64,000 nt of DNA from Shewanella sp. 10N.286.48.A6 (GCF_002873135.1 NZ_MCVI01000017.1:1-64000); one strand, 5' to 3'; shown: positions 27,940-38,916, counted from the stretch's first letter. The notes: generated by a model not told the origin, from the sequence alone. Program-made: numbers and translations.

Positions 27940-28215
27940 TTTTACGACTACGGATTGCGTTGATATTCAGCGCAAAATCAACTCATAAAAGTCAAAAATA
28001 ATAATGGCTGGAAATTAACCAGCCAACAAAGGCGGGATTATAGCAAAAACTGTCTATATACCAAACACAATAAATTTTATTACACACAATCTTTGAGCTT
28101 AGGTGCTAAGGCTGTCATTAAATCTAAATAAAATTAGCAGTCTAAGCAATACTGCAACACAGCGTCAGTGAAACGGCGTTGCGATTACTGGCTATACAGC
28201 GCTATTTAAAGCCGA
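27940..28215. other. Intergenic region upstream of thiI
   Basis: About 275 bases hold the thiI promoter side and no recognised gene or RNA. No THI-box riboswitch was seen. Confidence 0.4.
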
Positions 28216-28243
28216 TAAAAAGCCGCTTAAGGACTAAGCGGCT
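28216..28243 (-). terminator. Terminator after pomB
   Basis: AGCCGCTTA (28221-28229) pairs with TAAGCGGCT (28235-28243) with a 5-base loop, then a T-run on the minus strand, 29 bases after the pomB stop. Confidence 0.85.
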
Positions 28244-28271
28244 AATCTCATCTTATATAAAGAGCGCGTTT

Positions 28272-29219
28272 CTATGGCTGCTGTGATTGTGGCGCGAGTA
28301 CTTCTATCTCAGCAGACTCTTTCGCCTTGCCTTGTTCAATAGCAATTTCAACTCGGCGATTACGGCTACGGTTTTTATCAGAGTCGTTAGCCACTAATGG
28401 CGCATTAGATGCCATACCCACCACCCGCATTCTGCTGTCATCAAAGCCTGTCACTTTGGCCAGTTCATGGGCTACTGAGACTGCGCGTTTACTGGATAAG
28501 TCCCAATTAGAACTGTAAAGCTCATTGCTAATGTGCATGCCATCGGTATGACCTGATACTGTAATAATGCCGGGAACATCTTTTAATAAGTCACCAATTG
28601 AGCGAATAACAGGTTTAAATCTTGGCTGTAAAAAGCCTGAACCCGATGCAAAAGAGCCTTTTTCGCGGATCCGGATAATAATCTGTTGCCCTAATGATTC
28701 AATTTCGATGGCGCCATCAACAATTTCCTCATTGAGTTTTTCGGCCATTTTTTTCACTTGGTCGTTAATATTTTCTTGCTCAGACTTCGCTTGGGCTTGC
28801 TGAGCCTGTGCTTGTTGCTGGGCCGTCGCTTGAGCATTACCGCCGCGATTATCCCCTTGCTGTTTTTGCACGCCGCCCGCACTGGCATCGTCGCCTGCTT
28901 GATACTCAATGGTTTGCTCTGTCATCTCATTGGTTTGCTGATTGATAATTTCAATAGGGGTAGGGTCCGGTTTTCCCGGCCGAAACTCTAACGCAATCAC
29001 CGAGGTGCCTTTAGGAATATCTTTAACTTCAACTTTATTTTGCACCCCGAAGGCATACTTCATCGAACCGGCAATTTGCTTAAACTTCATCACGTCCATT
29101 TCAGAGAACGCCAGCAGCAAAACAAAAAAGCACATCAATAACGACATAAGATCAGCAAAGGTGGCTAGCCATAACGGCGCGCCGGGTGGTGGACAATCAC
29201 ACTTGGCTTTTTTAGCCAT
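28272..29219 (-). CDS. pomB: Na+-driven flagellar stator PomB
   Basis: A 315-residue stator subunit closely matching Vibrio PomB: cytoplasmic CDCPPPGAPLW start, one membrane helix with the ion-binding Asp D23 (FADLMSLLMCFF), a plug/linker, and a C-terminal OmpA-like peptidoglycan-binding domain (about 180-300) with the SGHTDG motif. A Gln/Ala-rich stretch (about 128-150) lengthens the linker. With PomA it conducts Na+ to turn the flagellum. pomA precedes it by 3 bases. Confidence 0.93.
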   Translation of the reverse strand: MAKKAKCDCPPPGAPLWLATFADLMSLLMCFFVLLLAFSEMDVMKFKQIAGSMKYAFGVQNKVEVKDIPKGTSVIALEFRPGKPDPTPIEIINQQTNEMTEQTIEYQAGDDASAGGVQKQQGDNRGGNAQATAQQQAQAQQAQAKSEQENINDQVKKMAEKLNEEIVDGAIEIESLGQQIIIRIREKGSFASGSGFLQPRFKPVIRSIGDLLKDVPGIITVSGHTDGMHISNELYSSNWDLSSKRAVSVAHELAKVTGFDDSRMRVVGMASNAPLVANDSDKNRSRNRRVEIAIEQGKAKESAEIEVLAPQSQQP

Positions 29220-29222
29220 GAG

Positions 29223-29990
29223 CTACTCTCCGTCCGTGGTATCGATTTGACGTTGTTTTTCACCTAGATAATTTTTCAGGAAACCTTCGATAACACGTGG
29301 GTTCTGACCATCTTGAATCGCCAAGACCGCATCCATAATCAAATTGCGGTTAAGTAACTCTTCACTCATACGTAATTGCAATTTATCAGCAATCGGGAGC
29401 GCCACCATATTGGCGATAATCGCGCCATAAAGCGTGGTTAATAATGCCACCGCCATTGCCGGGCCAATTGATTTAGGGTCATCCATATTCGATAGCATGG
29501 CCACTAAACCAATCAAGGTACCAATCATGCCCATGGCTGGGGCCACATCACCTAAGGATTTAAAAATGCCAATGCCGGTTTTATGCCTTTCCTCGGTCAG
29601 GGCAATATCTTTTTCTAAGGCTTCACGCACCACATCACCATCATGGCCATCCACTAACATGTCGACCGCTTTTTGCATAAAACTGTTACCGATCTGCGCT
29701 TCTTCTAATGCTAAAAAGCCCCCTTTACGGGCTGCATCAGCCATATTCACTGATTGGTCAATTAACTCCTCAGGCTTATCAATTTTAAACATGAAAGCTT
29801 TAGCGCCAATTTTTACCGCGCCTAAAAATTGCTTAAGATTATATTTCATCATCACAACGAAAAGAGAACCAATAAGCACAATCATCACCGATGGCGCATC
29901 AATAAAAATCGAAATCCCACCACTGTTCACCATAGAACCAATAATAAAAGCGAAGGCGCCTATTAAACCTATTAGGGTTGCTAAATCCAC
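29223..29990 (-). CDS. pomA: Na+-driven flagellar stator PomA
   Basis: A 255-residue MotA/PomA protein with four membrane helices and a large cytoplasmic loop between helices 2 and 3 (about 50-145) holding the charged residues that contact FliG. The segment GDVAPAMGMIGTLIGLVAML and AVALLTTLYGAI are typical. Start is GTG with AAGGAG 6 bases before. Forms the stator with PomB; the Na+ preference is inferred from closeness to Vibrio PomAB. Confidence 0.93.
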   Translation of the reverse strand: MDLATLIGLIGAFAFIIGSMVNSGGISIFIDAPSVMIVLIGSLFVVMMKYNLKQFLGAVKIGAKAFMFKIDKPEELIDQSVNMADAARKGGFLALEEAQIGNSFMQKAVDMLVDGHDGDVVREALEKDIALTEERHKTGIGIFKSLGDVAPAMGMIGTLIGLVAMLSNMDDPKSIGPAMAVALLTTLYGAIIANMVALPIADKLQLRMSEELLNRNLIMDAVLAIQDGQNPRVIEGFLKNYLGEKQRQIDTTDGE

Positions 29991-30388
29991 AATTTCTCCT
30001 TGAGCGCAGTCTTAATAATGCTGCCTTACTTCTATGAATACCAATGTAACACTCTGAGCTATTGGGACAAATGTTCAAACGAACAAAAAAAACTCATACA
30101 GTGACACTTTCATCGATTAATTGGCTGGTTTATCAAAAAAGCATCAAAAAATGCTATTACGACTACCATTATTACTACCATGGATTTCAAACTTCGCTTA
30201 AAGCGACCGCTTGACACTGGTATTCATTATCTATATCGGTCAAACTTAGCCCAAGTTTAGGAATATTTTATGAATTATATAAATATTCAGTCACAAAGCG
30301 TGCTATTGAGCAAATAAACAACGACTGAATTTGACCCTTAGCGCGGCCTGATATACCTTGTCCCCGCATAATAGAAGGAATAAGAATT
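29991..30388. other. Divergent intergenic region pomA-xseB
   Basis: About 400 AT-rich bases. I see only small hairpins (for example GTTC-AAAC-GAAC near 30073-30084), no gene, and no convincing sigma-54 or sigma-28 motif. Confidence 0.4.
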
Positions 30389-30625
30389 GTGGCAAAAAAA
30401 CCTGAGAATCTAAGTTTTGAAGAATCCTTATCGGAGCTTGAAAACATTGTTGCAGATCTTGAGCAAGGTGAAGTCACTTTAGATAATGCTCTTAAACAAT
30501 TTGAGCGCGGCATTAAGCTAGTGCGCCAGAGCCAATCTAAGCTAGAACAGGCTCAACAAAAAGTTTCCATCTTATTAAATGAAGACGATACCAACCTCAG
30601 CCCATTTACCGTTGAAGGCGAATAA
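30389..30625 (+). CDS. xseB: Exodeoxyribonuclease VII small subunit XseB
   Basis: A 78-residue helical protein (NLSFEESLSELENIVADLEQGE) matching XseB. It joins the large subunit XseA to degrade single-stranded DNA. Start is GTG with AGAAGGA before it. It is the first gene of xseB-ispA-dxs, 2 bases before ispA. Confidence 0.93.
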   Translation: MAKKPENLSFEESLSELENIVADLEQGEVTLDNALKQFERGIKLVRQSQSKLEQAQQKVSILLNEDDTNLSPFTVEGE

Positions 30626-30627
30626 GT

Positions 30628-31509
30628 GTGTTAGCCCAGTCAATTGAACAATACCAACAACGCGTGAACCAAGTTTTAGCAACTAAACTTGCCCAGCTTG
30701 ATGACGCTGCCCCTATATTAAAAGCCGCAATGACCCACGGCGCCTTATTGGGCGGCAAACGCATTCGACCTTTTATGGTTTATAGCATTGGTGAAATGTT
30801 AGGTGCTGATTTAAAGCAGCTTGATAACGCCGCAGCCGCTATCGAATGTATTCATGCCTACTCATTAATCCATGATGATTTACCTGCCATGGACGATGAT
30901 GCCCTGCGCCGCGGCCAGCCAACGGTGCATATTGCTTTTGATGAAGCCAGCGCTATCCTTGCAGGCGATGCCCTGCAAACCTTAGCCTTTGAACTTATTT
31001 GCGAGCCTAATGAGAGCATTAGCGCCTCTCAGCAACTTGCTATGGTAACCGCTTTAGCTAAAGCATCGGGTTATAGTGGTATGTGCGGCGGACAAGCTAT
31101 TGATCTAGGCGCCACCAATAAGCGTATAGACCTTGAGCAGCTAACCCTGTTACATAATAAAAAAACCGGTGCCTTAATTAGCTGCGCTGCAGAACTTGCC
31201 TTAATCGCGGCATCAGCATCAAGCCTAGACCAACAAATTATCAGAGACTTTGCCGCCAATATTGGCTTAGCCTTTCAAGTACAAGATGACATTTTAGACA
31301 TCATTGCCAGCACTGAAGAGTTGGGTAAACCCCAAGGCAGTGATCAAGAGTCCAATAAAAGCACATTTCCTAAATTATTAGGGCTTAAGGGTGCAAATGA
31401 ATGCGCCGAGCAACTAATTAACGATGCACTATCAGCGCTGGCAAAATTGACCTACAATAGCCAGTTAATTGCAGACTTCGCCCGCTATATCATTGCGCGA
31501 AGAATATAA
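30628..31509 (+). CDS. ispA: Farnesyl diphosphate synthase IspA
   Basis: A 293-residue all-helical prenyl synthase with the first aspartate-rich motif in [10 protein letters not shown] and the second in QDDILD. It condenses IPP with DMAPP and GPP to give farnesyl diphosphate for quinones and undecaprenyl lipids. Start is GTG directly after the xseB stop, which indicates translational coupling. Confidence 0.95.
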   Translation: MLAQSIEQYQQRVNQVLATKLAQLDDAAPILKAAMTHGALLGGKRIRPFMVYSIGEMLGADLKQLDNAAAAIECIHAYSLIHDDLPAMDDDALRRGQPTVHIAFDEASAILAGDALQTLAFELICEPNESISASQQLAMVTALAKASGYSGMCGGQAIDLGATNKRIDLEQLTLLHNKKTGALISCAAELALIAASASSLDQQIIRDFAANIGLAFQVQDDILDIIASTEELGKPQGSDQESNKSTFPKLLGLKGANECAEQLINDALSALAKLTYNSQLIADFARYIIARRI

Positions 31510-31528
31510 AGAGACAGTTTACCGCCAT

Positions 31529-33406
31529 ATGAGTTTCGATAATTCTCAATTTCCGGTATTAGCTCAAGCTAATACCCCTGACGATTTGAAAAAGCTGCCG
31601 CAAGGCATGCTGCCACAGTTATCCGATGAATTAAGACAGTTTTTGCTTAAATCAGTCAGTAACTCAAGTGGCCATTTTGCTTCAGGCCTTGGTACTGTTG
31701 AATTAACAGTAGCACTTCATTATGTCTATAATACGCCTTTTGACCGCGTAGTATGGGATGTAGGCCACCAAGCTTACCCCCATAAAATTCTCACTGGTCG
31801 TCGTGACAGAATGCATACCATTCGTCAAAAGAACGGTTTACACCCTTTCCCATGGCGTGAAGAAAGTGAGTACGACACATTTAGTGTTGGTCACTCAGGG
31901 ACTTCTGTCAGTGCAGCTTTAGCTATGGCTGTTGCTGCAGAGAAGGAGCAAAAAGATCGTAAAGTTGTTGCTGTAATTGGTGATGGTGCGATGACTGGCG
32001 GTATGGTGTTTGAGGCCATGAACCATGCAGGCGATCTGCACAATGACATGTTAGTGGTGTTAAATGACAATGAGATGTCAATCTCTGAAAATGTCGGCGC
32101 ACTGAATAACCATTTAGCCCAACTAATGTCAGGCCGCTTCTACACCACCATTCGTGAAAGCAGCAAAAAAGTGCTCAAAGGTATGCCTGTCATTAAAGAA
32201 ATGGCAAAGCGTACTGAAGAACACCTTAAAGGTATGGTCGTACCTGGAACCTTATTTGAAGAACTAGGTTTTAACTATATTGGCCCGATTGATGGTCATG
32301 ATGTTGATTCATTAGTTGAAACCCTGCGTAATATGCGCGATTTAAAGGGCCCGCAAATCCTGCATATCATGACTAAAAAAGGTCGTGGATATGAGCCTGC
32401 TGAAAAAGATCCTATCGGTTGGCATGCAGTACCTAAATTTGACCACACTCAATTTAGAAAGCCGAAAACAAAACCAAGTTCACCGACATTTTCGCAAATT
32501 TTCGGTAAGTGGTTATGTGATGTTGCTGAAAAAGATGACAAGTTACTCGCCATTACACCAGCCATGCGTGAAGGCTCGGGCATGGTTGAGTTTTCACAGC
32601 GTTTTCCAAACCAGTATTTTGATGCCGCGATTGCTGAGCAACACGCGGTCACCTTAGGTGCTGGTTTTGCGTGTGAAGGCTACTCAGCTGTTGTCGCTAT
32701 CTATTCAACTTTCTTGCAGCGTGGTTACGATCAGTTAATTCACGATGTAGCTCTACAGCGCTTACCTGTGTTATTTGCTATCGATCGCGGTGGTATTGTT
32801 GGCGCTGATGGCCCAACTCACCAAGGTGCTTTTGATTTAAGCTTCCTGCGTTGTGTTCCCAATATGGTCGTTATGGCACCATCTGATGAAGATGAATGTC
32901 GCCAAATGCTCTATACCGGTTATCGCTATAAAGATGGCCCAACGGCGGTTCGCTACCCTCGTGGTTGTGCGACAGGTATTGAACCAACTGAAGAAATGAC
33001 TCCTATTGCGATTGGTAAAGGCTTGGTTAAACGTCAAAGCCAACAGCAGACGCAACGTGTAGCCATTGTTAACTTTGGTACTACTCTTGCTGCAGCGCTT
33101 GAAGCCGCTGAGACGCTCGATGCCACCGTTGCCGATATGCGCTTTGTTAAGCCATTAGATTTAACCCTGCTCGCTGAGCTTGCTCATAGTCATGACGTGA
33201 TTGTCACCGTTGAAGAAAATGCCATTATGGGCGGTGCGGGTAGCGGCGTCATTGAAGCGCTGCATCAAATGAAAATCTTAAAGCCTGTGCTGCAAATTGG
33301 CTTACCTGATGAATTTATCAAGCATGGTGGACCGGATGAAATCATCCAAGAGCTTAAATTAGATGGTGCGGGTGTTTTAGCCCAAATCCAAGACTATTTA
33401 AGTTAA
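31529..33406 (+). CDS. dxs: 1-deoxy-D-xylulose-5-phosphate synthase Dxs
   Basis: A 625-residue thiamine-diphosphate enzyme that makes DXP from pyruvate and glyceraldehyde 3-phosphate, the entry step of the MEP isoprenoid pathway. Visible are [15 protein letters not shown], the thiamine site GDGAMTGGM, and [10 protein letters not shown] with the catalytic Glu. Start set at 31529 by similarity to MSFDxxxxP; the frame is open 20 codons further back, inside ispA. Its neighbours make and use the product isoprenoids. Confidence 0.96.
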   Translation: MSFDNSQFPVLAQANTPDDLKKLPQGMLPQLSDELRQFLLKSVSNSSGHFASGLGTVELTVALHYVYNTPFDRVVWDVGHQAYPHKILTGRRDRMHTIRQKNGLHPFPWREESEYDTFSVGHSGTSVSAALAMAVAAEKEQKDRKVVAVIGDGAMTGGMVFEAMNHAGDLHNDMLVVLNDNEMSISENVGALNNHLAQLMSGRFYTTIRESSKKVLKGMPVIKEMAKRTEEHLKGMVVPGTLFEELGFNYIGPIDGHDVDSLVETLRNMRDLKGPQILHIMTKKGRGYEPAEKDPIGWHAVPKFDHTQFRKPKTKPSSPTFSQIFGKWLCDVAEKDDKLLAITPAMREGSGMVEFSQRFPNQYFDAAIAEQHAVTLGAGFACEGYSAVVAIYSTFLQRGYDQLIHDVALQRLPVLFAIDRGGIVGADGPTHQGAFDLSFLRCVPNMVVMAPSDEDECRQMLYTGYRYKDGPTAVRYPRGCATGIEPTEEMTPIAIGKGLVKRQSQQQTQRVAIVNFGTTLAAALEAAETLDATVADMRFVKPLDLTLLAELAHSHDVIVTVEENAIMGGAGSGVIEALHQMKILKPVLQIGLPDEFIKHGGPDEIIQELKLDGAGVLAQIQDYLS

Positions 33407-33453
33407 CCGCCTCAGGGAGTTAAGCCAATTTGATTGGCGCTACTAAAAATCAC

Positions 33454-33482
33454 AAAAAAGGACTGCATTGGCAGTCCTTTTT
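33454..33482. terminator. Terminator after dxs
   Basis: AAAAAGGACTGC pairs with GCAGTCCTTTTT with a 4-base loop. It also faces the convergent grpE. Confidence 0.88.
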
Positions 33483-33582
33483 ATTAACTCTTTATTACTA
33501 ACGCTTGATTACTAACTATTGCTTTGCCAATGCTTTGCTTATTGATTGGCAAACCAAGAAGTCAGTTTTCAATTGTTATGCA

Positions 33583-34200
33583 TTACGCTTGTGTATCAAC
33601 ACTTGCGCCACCTTGAGACACCATAACCATCGCAGGGCGAAGTACACGGTCTTTTAAGATGTAACCTTTTTGCATAACTAGCATCACGGTATCTTTAGGG
33701 TATTCTGCACTTGGCTGCATACCGATAGCTTGATGATGATTTGGATTAAATGCTTCACCTAATGGATTAACAAGCACTACGCCATTTTTCTCAACTGCTG
33801 CCATTAACCCTTTCATGGTCAATTCAACACCTTCAGCAATCGCTTTAGTTGCTTCATCTTCAGCATCAACACCAGCAAGTGCACGTTCCATATTATCTAA
33901 TACAGGCAAAAGCTCATTCACGAACTTTTCTAATGCGAAGGCACGGGCTTTTTCAACATCTTTTGCTGCACGAGCGCGGATGTTTGCCGTTTCAGCAGCG
34001 GCGCGAATTTCAACATCTTTACGCTCAGCTAAGGCTGCTTGAGTTTCAGCAAGTTGTTGCTCTAATGCTTCAATTTTAAGGTTAGCTTGAGTTAACGCAT
34101 CAACTTCGGTGGCCTCTTCTGCTGCGACTTCAGTTTCCGTTTCATTGACGACTTCTGCATCAATGATCTCTTGATCTACTTTGTTTGACTCGTTGCTCAT
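33583..34200 (-). CDS. grpE: Nucleotide exchange factor GrpE
   Basis: A 205-residue GrpE: acidic disordered start (about 1-45), long dimerising coiled coil (about 45-110), and a C-terminal beta domain (about 135-195) with [11 protein letters not shown]. It releases ADP from DnaK. GGAGTGAAA precedes the ATG at 34200; an upstream in-frame start is unsupported. A textbook sigma-32-type promoter lies before it. Confidence 0.95.
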   Translation of the reverse strand: MSNESNKVDQEIIDAEVVNETETEVAAEEATEVDALTQANLKIEALEQQLAETQAALAERKDVEIRAAAETANIRARAAKDVEKARAFALEKFVNELLPVLDNMERALAGVDAEDEATKAIAEGVELTMKGLMAAVEKNGVVLVNPLGEAFNPNHHQAIGMQPSAEYPKDTVMLVMQKGYILKDRVLRPAMVMVSQGGASVDTQA

Positions 34201-34248
34201 TTTCACTCCAGCTAAAAATGCTTTGTTTCTGATTACTATGGGCATATT

Positions 34249-34274
34249 ATGGGGATCATTTTCTTCGTTTCAAG
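34249..34274 (-). promoter_or_regulatory. Sigma-32 heat-shock promoter of grpE
   Basis: On the minus strand CTTGAA, a 14-base spacer, and CCCCAT with AAT after it match the heat-shock consensus at all core positions. It starts about 50 bases before the grpE ATG. Confidence 0.8.
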
Positions 34275-34298
34275 CCTTTGTGCAAATCAAATACTAAT

Positions 34299-35177
34299 AT
34301 GACTAAAAAGTTTCAAACAATCGGCCTCATTGGCAAGCCACATCATCAAGGTACCAATCGCACTTTAAAGCGTTTGCATCATTGGCTTTCCATGCAAGGC
34401 TTCGACATATTAGCCGAAGAGCGAGTGGCTTCTGAGTTAAAAGTTGAAGTGGAATCTGTTGATTTAACTGAATTAGGTGAGCGCTGCGATCTCGCTATTG
34501 TCGTCGGTGGTGACGGTAATATGCTCGGCGCCGCGCGGGTATTGTCTCGCTTTGACATTGGGGTTATTGGGGTTAACCGTGGCAACCTTGGTTTTTTAAC
34601 GGATTTACCACCCGATAACTTTGAAGAATCACTTTCTAAGGTACTTGAAGGCGAATACGATACAGAGAACCGCTTTTTGCTAGAGGCTGAAGTGCATCGT
34701 CATGGGATTTTAAAAGCCAGTAACTCTGCGGTTAACGAAGCGGTATTGCATCCGGGTAAAGTGGCGCACATGATCCAGTTTGAGGTCTATATTGATGAGC
34801 AATTCATGTATAGCCAACGCGCCGATGGCATGATTGTATCAACCCCAACGGGCTCAACAGCTTATGCCTTGTCTGCTGGCGGCTCAATTTTAACCCCTAA
34901 CCTGCAAGCATTAATTTTAGTGCCTATGTTCCCTCATACACTATCGTCTCGCCCTATTGTGGTGGATGCATGTAGCACCATAAAATTAGTGGTATCACCG
35001 GATAACGGCGAGAACTTAGAAGTCAGCTGTGATGGTCACGTTGATTTAGCTGTGTTGCCTGGGGATGAAATTTTTATTCGCCGTAGCAATAATCATTTAA
35101 GAATGATCCACCCTAAAGGCCACAATTACTTTGATGTTTTGCGCGCTAAATTGGGCTGGGGCAGCAAACTGTTTTAA
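34299..35177 (+). CDS. nadK: NAD kinase NadK
   Basis: A 292-residue enzyme that phosphorylates NAD+ to NADP+. It carries the catalytic GGDGNML motif, [13 protein letters not shown] and the [14 protein letters not shown] loop. Length matches E. coli NadK. Divergent from grpE; its start region overlaps the grpE promoter zone. The ribosome site is weak. Confidence 0.95.
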   Translation: MTKKFQTIGLIGKPHHQGTNRTLKRLHHWLSMQGFDILAEERVASELKVEVESVDLTELGERCDLAIVVGGDGNMLGAARVLSRFDIGVIGVNRGNLGFLTDLPPDNFEESLSKVLEGEYDTENRFLLEAEVHRHGILKASNSAVNEAVLHPGKVAHMIQFEVYIDEQFMYSQRADGMIVSTPTGSTAYALSAGGSILTPNLQALILVPMFPHTLSSRPIVVDACSTIKLVVSPDNGENLEVSCDGHVDLAVLPGDEIFIRRSNNHLRMIHPKGHNYFDVLRAKLGWGSKLF

Positions 35178-35291
35178 GGGCTAATGTTAGCTGCAGTGGT
35201 TGAAAATAACTGATGCTTTAGTAACTGTTGTTACTTTAGTAGCAGTTGTTTTAGGAAAAAATTTAACAACAACCACTGTGATCTAGCCCGT
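35178..35291. other. Intergenic region with inverted repeat after nadK
   Basis: CAGTGGTTG (35194-35202) and CAACCACTG (35270-35278) form a 9-base inverted repeat around a 67-base interior that holds GTAAC-TGTT-GTTAC (35221-35234). It lies between the convergent nadK and COG0523 genes. Confidence 0.35.
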
Positions 35292-36332
35292 CTAAGCCAT
35301 GTCACTCAAGCAATTGAGGATTTTCTCTGTTAATAATGCCTCTGATAACGGGTTTAAGCTAATTATCTCTAATCTTGAGTCCATGGCTTCATCAAGCTCG
35401 TTAATCGACAGCCTGCCATCGACAGCATTAAAAGCGCCAATGCCTTCTTCTGTGATCATTACCGCTTTTATGCGTAGCACCTCATTAAGTAAGCCGTCAC
35501 ACCAGGCAACTAACTTATCAAAGTCAAAACAATGCTCGGCGCTAAAAATCCAGCCAATACTATGCGCTCCTTGCGCTTGATTTAACTTGGTTATAAAACC
35601 TTGGCCATTGAACTCATCATCAACCACAGCAGCATTTGAGTCAAACAGTGATTGGCTAGGCTTGGTCACTGACTTGGCTAAATAAGATGCTTGAGTGCTT
35701 GAACTGCTGAGACTAATGGCTCGCGGCTTTATCAACGCCCAATAAACATGATTAAGCACATCAGCTGTGTTAGAGGCAATACACAGTTTTTTATCATTAG
35801 CTAAGTAAGCTGACAAAGAGGCAAAATCATCTTGCTGATATAAATCGGCCTTGCTGGCGTAAATCACTTCTGCAATGTCTATTTGCTGATTAAAGTTACT
35901 ATTTTCAGTGTAGCGAGTGTCTTTGAGCTTGCGCGCATCAACCACACATAAGGTTTGATTTAACTGCAATACTTGCTGATTAAACTCATTGGTCAGTACC
36001 TTGAGTATTTCAGCAGGATGGCCAAGTCCAGTTGGTTCAATTAACAATCTATCTAGCTTAGCTTTTTGAATAATTTGATTAATCGCCACTTGCATCGGTA
36101 CGCCTGCAGCGCAACATAAGCAGCCACCAGCAACTTCTTTTATGACCACTTGTTCGGATGAGTTGCAGCCAGTTATCAGGCTCGCATCAATACCCACTTC
36201 GCCAAACTCATTAACTAGCACAGCCCAAGTTTCATCCTTGGGTTTGATTGCCAGTAACGACACAATTAAGCTGGTTTTACCTGCCCCTAAAAAGCCGGTA
36301 ATGAGGTTAGTATTAATGCGTTTACGGATCAC
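35292..36332 (-). CDS. COG0523 G3E GTPase / metallochaperone-like
   Basis: A 346-residue protein with Walker A GFLGAGKT (13-20), the metal-binding C71-L-C73-C74 motif and a switch-like EPTGLGHP, plus a C-terminal CobW_C domain (about 245-340). COG0523 proteins (YjiA, ZigA, CobW relatives) insert or deliver metals, often zinc, using GTP. Start is GTG. The metal is not known: no Zur-like site was found upstream, and no cobalamin genes are near. Confidence 0.85.
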   Translation of the reverse strand: MIRKRINTNLITGFLGAGKTSLIVSLLAIKPKDETWAVLVNEFGEVGIDASLITGCNSSEQVVIKEVAGGCLCCAAGVPMQVAINQIIQKAKLDRLLIEPTGLGHPAEILKVLTNEFNQQVLQLNQTLCVVDARKLKDTRYTENSNFNQQIDIAEVIYASKADLYQQDDFASLSAYLANDKKLCIASNTADVLNHVYWALIKPRAISLSSSSTQASYLAKSVTKPSQSLFDSNAAVVDDEFNGQGFITKLNQAQGAHSIGWIFSAEHCFDFDKLVAWCDGLLNEVLRIKAVMITEEGIGAFNAVDGRLSINELDEAMDSRLEIISLNPLSEALLTEKILNCLSDMA

Positions 36333-36391
36333 CTGATAAATTCCACTAAATAACTAAATTAAACCCATGTAAATAATAAGCATTGTGATTA

Positions 36392-37717
36392 TTATTTTTT
36401 AGCGTACTTGCCTTGTCTAGTCGGCTTAGCGTTCCCATCAGCACGACTACCTTTACCAGCAGGGCCACTTTTAGCTGCGCCGCCGCGATTTCGGTTGCCA
36501 CCTTGGCGTTTATGTTTAAACAGCTTTTTAGGTTTTTCAGCATCGACTTCTCTATATCGAGCCGGTAATGGCGCGCCAAGTTCATAACCGGGTAACACTA
36601 CCACAGGTATTGAGGTGCTAATGAGTGCTTCAATGTCTTCTAACAGCTCCATTTCATTTTGTGCGACCAATGAAATGGCCTGACCGGTTAAGCCTGCGCG
36701 GCCCGTACGGCCAATACGGTGAACATAATCTTCAGGCTCTGGGGGTAATTCAAAATTAATCACTAATGGTAAAGCTTCAATATCTAGACCCCTTGCGGCG
36801 AGATCGGTCGCTATCATGACGCGCAGCTTACCCGTCTTAAACTCTTCTAAAGCACGGTTGCGAGCGCCTTGAGTTTTGTCACCATGAAATACGGCAGCTT
36901 TAATACCATCTAACTTAAACTCTTTAAGTAAGTGCTCAGCCGTTTCTTTTAGGCTGGTAAATACCATCACCTGTTGCCAGTTATTACGGCCAATCAGCTC
37001 TGACAGTAACTCTGCTTTACGGCGTTTATCTACTTGATATACCGATTGGGTTACCGTTTCAGCAGGTTTTTGATTCGATATATGCACATACTCGGCATTT
37101 TTGAGCATTTTTGCCGCTAAGCTTTTGACATCATTAGAATAGGTCGCTGAAAACATCATGGTTTGATGTTGACGATTGATCATCCGCTTCACTTTTTCGA
37201 TATCTTTAACAAAACCTAAGTCCAACATGCGATCGGCTTCATCGATAACTAAATGGGTCACAAAGGATAAATCAAGGTCATGCTGACCAATAATATCGAA
37301 TAATCGCCCAGGAGTTGCTACCAAAATGTCGACACCTTTAGCGAGGGCTTTTCGTTGCGGGTTGATATTCGAACCGCCATAAACCGCGAGGCTCTCAAAG
37401 GGTAAAAACTGGGCATAGTTAACCAGATTTTGTTCGATTTGAATCGCCAGCTCGCGAGTTGGGGTCATGATCAGTACCCGTAAACGTTGCCAAGCTGTTT
37501 TGCTCTCTTGTTCGGCTATTTCAAGCTCAAGACGAGTTAATAAAGGTAAAGCAAATGCAGCAGTTTTACCGGTACCAGTTTGTGCGCTGGCTAATATATC
37601 CTTACCTTCAATAGCTAATGGGATCACAATTTGTTGTACGGGGGTCATATCGCTATAACCACATGTGTTAACCGCATCCAAAATCGGTTGTGACAAGCCT
37701 AATGAATCAAAAGTCAT
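36392..37717 (-). CDS. DEAD-box RNA helicase, RhlE-like
   Basis: A 441-residue helicase with the Q motif (TPVQQ), Walker A AQTGTGKT, PTRELA, DEAD box (here DEAD in VIDEADRMLDLGF), SAT, and HRIGRTGRAG. The final 65 residues are basic and Gly/Arg-rich (about 375-441), as in RhlE-group helicases acting on ribosomal RNA or in mRNA decay. Could equally be named for a related group; the class is certain. Confidence 0.9.
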   Translation of the reverse strand: MTFDSLGLSQPILDAVNTCGYSDMTPVQQIVIPLAIEGKDILASAQTGTGKTAAFALPLLTRLELEIAEQESKTAWQRLRVLIMTPTRELAIQIEQNLVNYAQFLPFESLAVYGGSNINPQRKALAKGVDILVATPGRLFDIIGQHDLDLSFVTHLVIDEADRMLDLGFVKDIEKVKRMINRQHQTMMFSATYSNDVKSLAAKMLKNAEYVHISNQKPAETVTQSVYQVDKRRKAELLSELIGRNNWQQVMVFTSLKETAEHLLKEFKLDGIKAAVFHGDKTQGARNRALEEFKTGKLRVMIATDLAARGLDIEALPLVINFELPPEPEDYVHRIGRTGRAGLTGQAISLVAQNEMELLEDIEALISTSIPVVVLPGYELGAPLPARYREVDAEKPKKLFKHKRQGGNRNRGGAAKSGPAGKGSRADGNAKPTRQGKYAKK

Positions 37718-37999
37718 ATTGTTCTCTGAAAACTACTGTTAAAGGCGCTATTGTAGCGACTTAGGTTAATATTAGCGAAATAAAAACCACAGCTAAATAA
37801 AGGCACTTAGGCTTAATGCAATGCATTAACCTGTAAAATCAGCCAAGTACATATAAGTTAGCTCTGTTTTATAACACGCTAAGATATGTTATTTCGGCCT
37901 TTAGGTAACACTTTGTATCTTATGGTTTTATTGATTGATTTAATTGACACATTTTAGCAACATAGGTCTCACAATAATAAAACAACTAATAGGCCTGTG

Positions 38000-38617
38000 A
38001 TGAAACTGCTATACCCGTTATTATTTGCATTAACCCTTAGCGCTTGTGGTGGCTCAGACTCTGACTCTCAAGTTCCAGAAACTCCTGAGACTACACCACC
38101 TGTCGAACCTACTGAGCTAGTTGCCGATATTTGCTATGTTATGTCGACAACAATGGGCGACATCAGCTTAGCCATCGATACCACTAATACACCCATTACT
38201 GGAGCGAATTTTAAACGCTATGTCGATGAGCAGTTTTATGATGGCACACTATTTCACCGCGTTGTCTATCAATTTGTTTCACAAGGCGGTGGCTTTACCA
38301 CAGGATTAGTGAGCAAGCCTGGCTTTGAAGCTATCACATTAGAAGACAATGTCGGCCTAACTAACGCACGTGGCACCATAGCGATGGCGCGCACCACAGT
38401 GGCAGATTCAGCCACATCACAGTTTTATATCAACGCCCTCGATAATCCTCAATTAGATTATTCCAGTGGCCAACGTGGTTATGCGGTTTTTGGTCAAGTG
38501 TATGACGGTATGGCTGAAGTGGTCGATCAAATTAACATGGTATCGATTAATAGTAATAGCGTACCTGTAACAGATATCGTCATCAACAGCGTTGAAGAAA
38601 CCAGCTGCCCACAATGA
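38000..38617 (+). CDS. Cyclophilin-type peptidyl-prolyl isomerase, lipoprotein
   Basis: A 205-residue protein with a lipoprotein signal (lipobox LSAC, Cys at about 16), a Ser/Thr/Pro/Glu-rich tether (about 20-42) and a cyclophilin domain (about 45-200). Active-site marks are FHRVV and SQFYIN. The usual Gln in the FHR-to-GG stretch reads SQGGGF. It should be anchored to the outer membrane, facing the periplasm. A GTG one codon earlier is also possible. Confidence 0.85.
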   Translation: MKLLYPLLFALTLSACGGSDSDSQVPETPETTPPVEPTELVADICYVMSTTMGDISLAIDTTNTPITGANFKRYVDEQFYDGTLFHRVVYQFVSQGGGFTTGLVSKPGFEAITLEDNVGLTNARGTIAMARTTVADSATSQFYINALDNPQLDYSSGQRGYAVFGQVYDGMAEVVDQINMVSINSNSVPVTDIVINSVEETSCPQ

Positions 38618-38669
38618 TAACCTAGCAAAAAATTTGTATGTGACTAATGTATAGCGCTTTATTATTAAC

Positions 38670-38699
38670 GCCCGCAACAATTATCGTTGCGGGCTTTTT
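38670..38699 (+). terminator. Terminator of the cyclophilin gene
   Basis: GCCCGCAAC (38670-38678) pairs with GTTGCGGGC (38686-38694), followed by TTTTTA. Confidence 0.88.
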
Positions 38700-38916
38700 A
38701 TTGGTTTACAGCGCAAATAAAACCAAAAGTACAATCAAGATTACACTTCACTAGCAAAATCAGAGCTAGCTCCGCTAATTACGATTAAAACCACAGAAAC
38801 AACATGAACAAGTTTAAATGTATGAAATAAGTCACAAATTATAGTCAATATGATTGGTAATTTAATGACATTAAAGAATTCTGTATTAATTATTTTAATC
38901 ATTAAAGAGGTTTCCC

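Noticed and set aside
27940..28215. Thiamine riboswitch upstream of thiI
   Set aside because: No THI-box core motifs found; ThiI is also mainly a tRNA-modifying enzyme.
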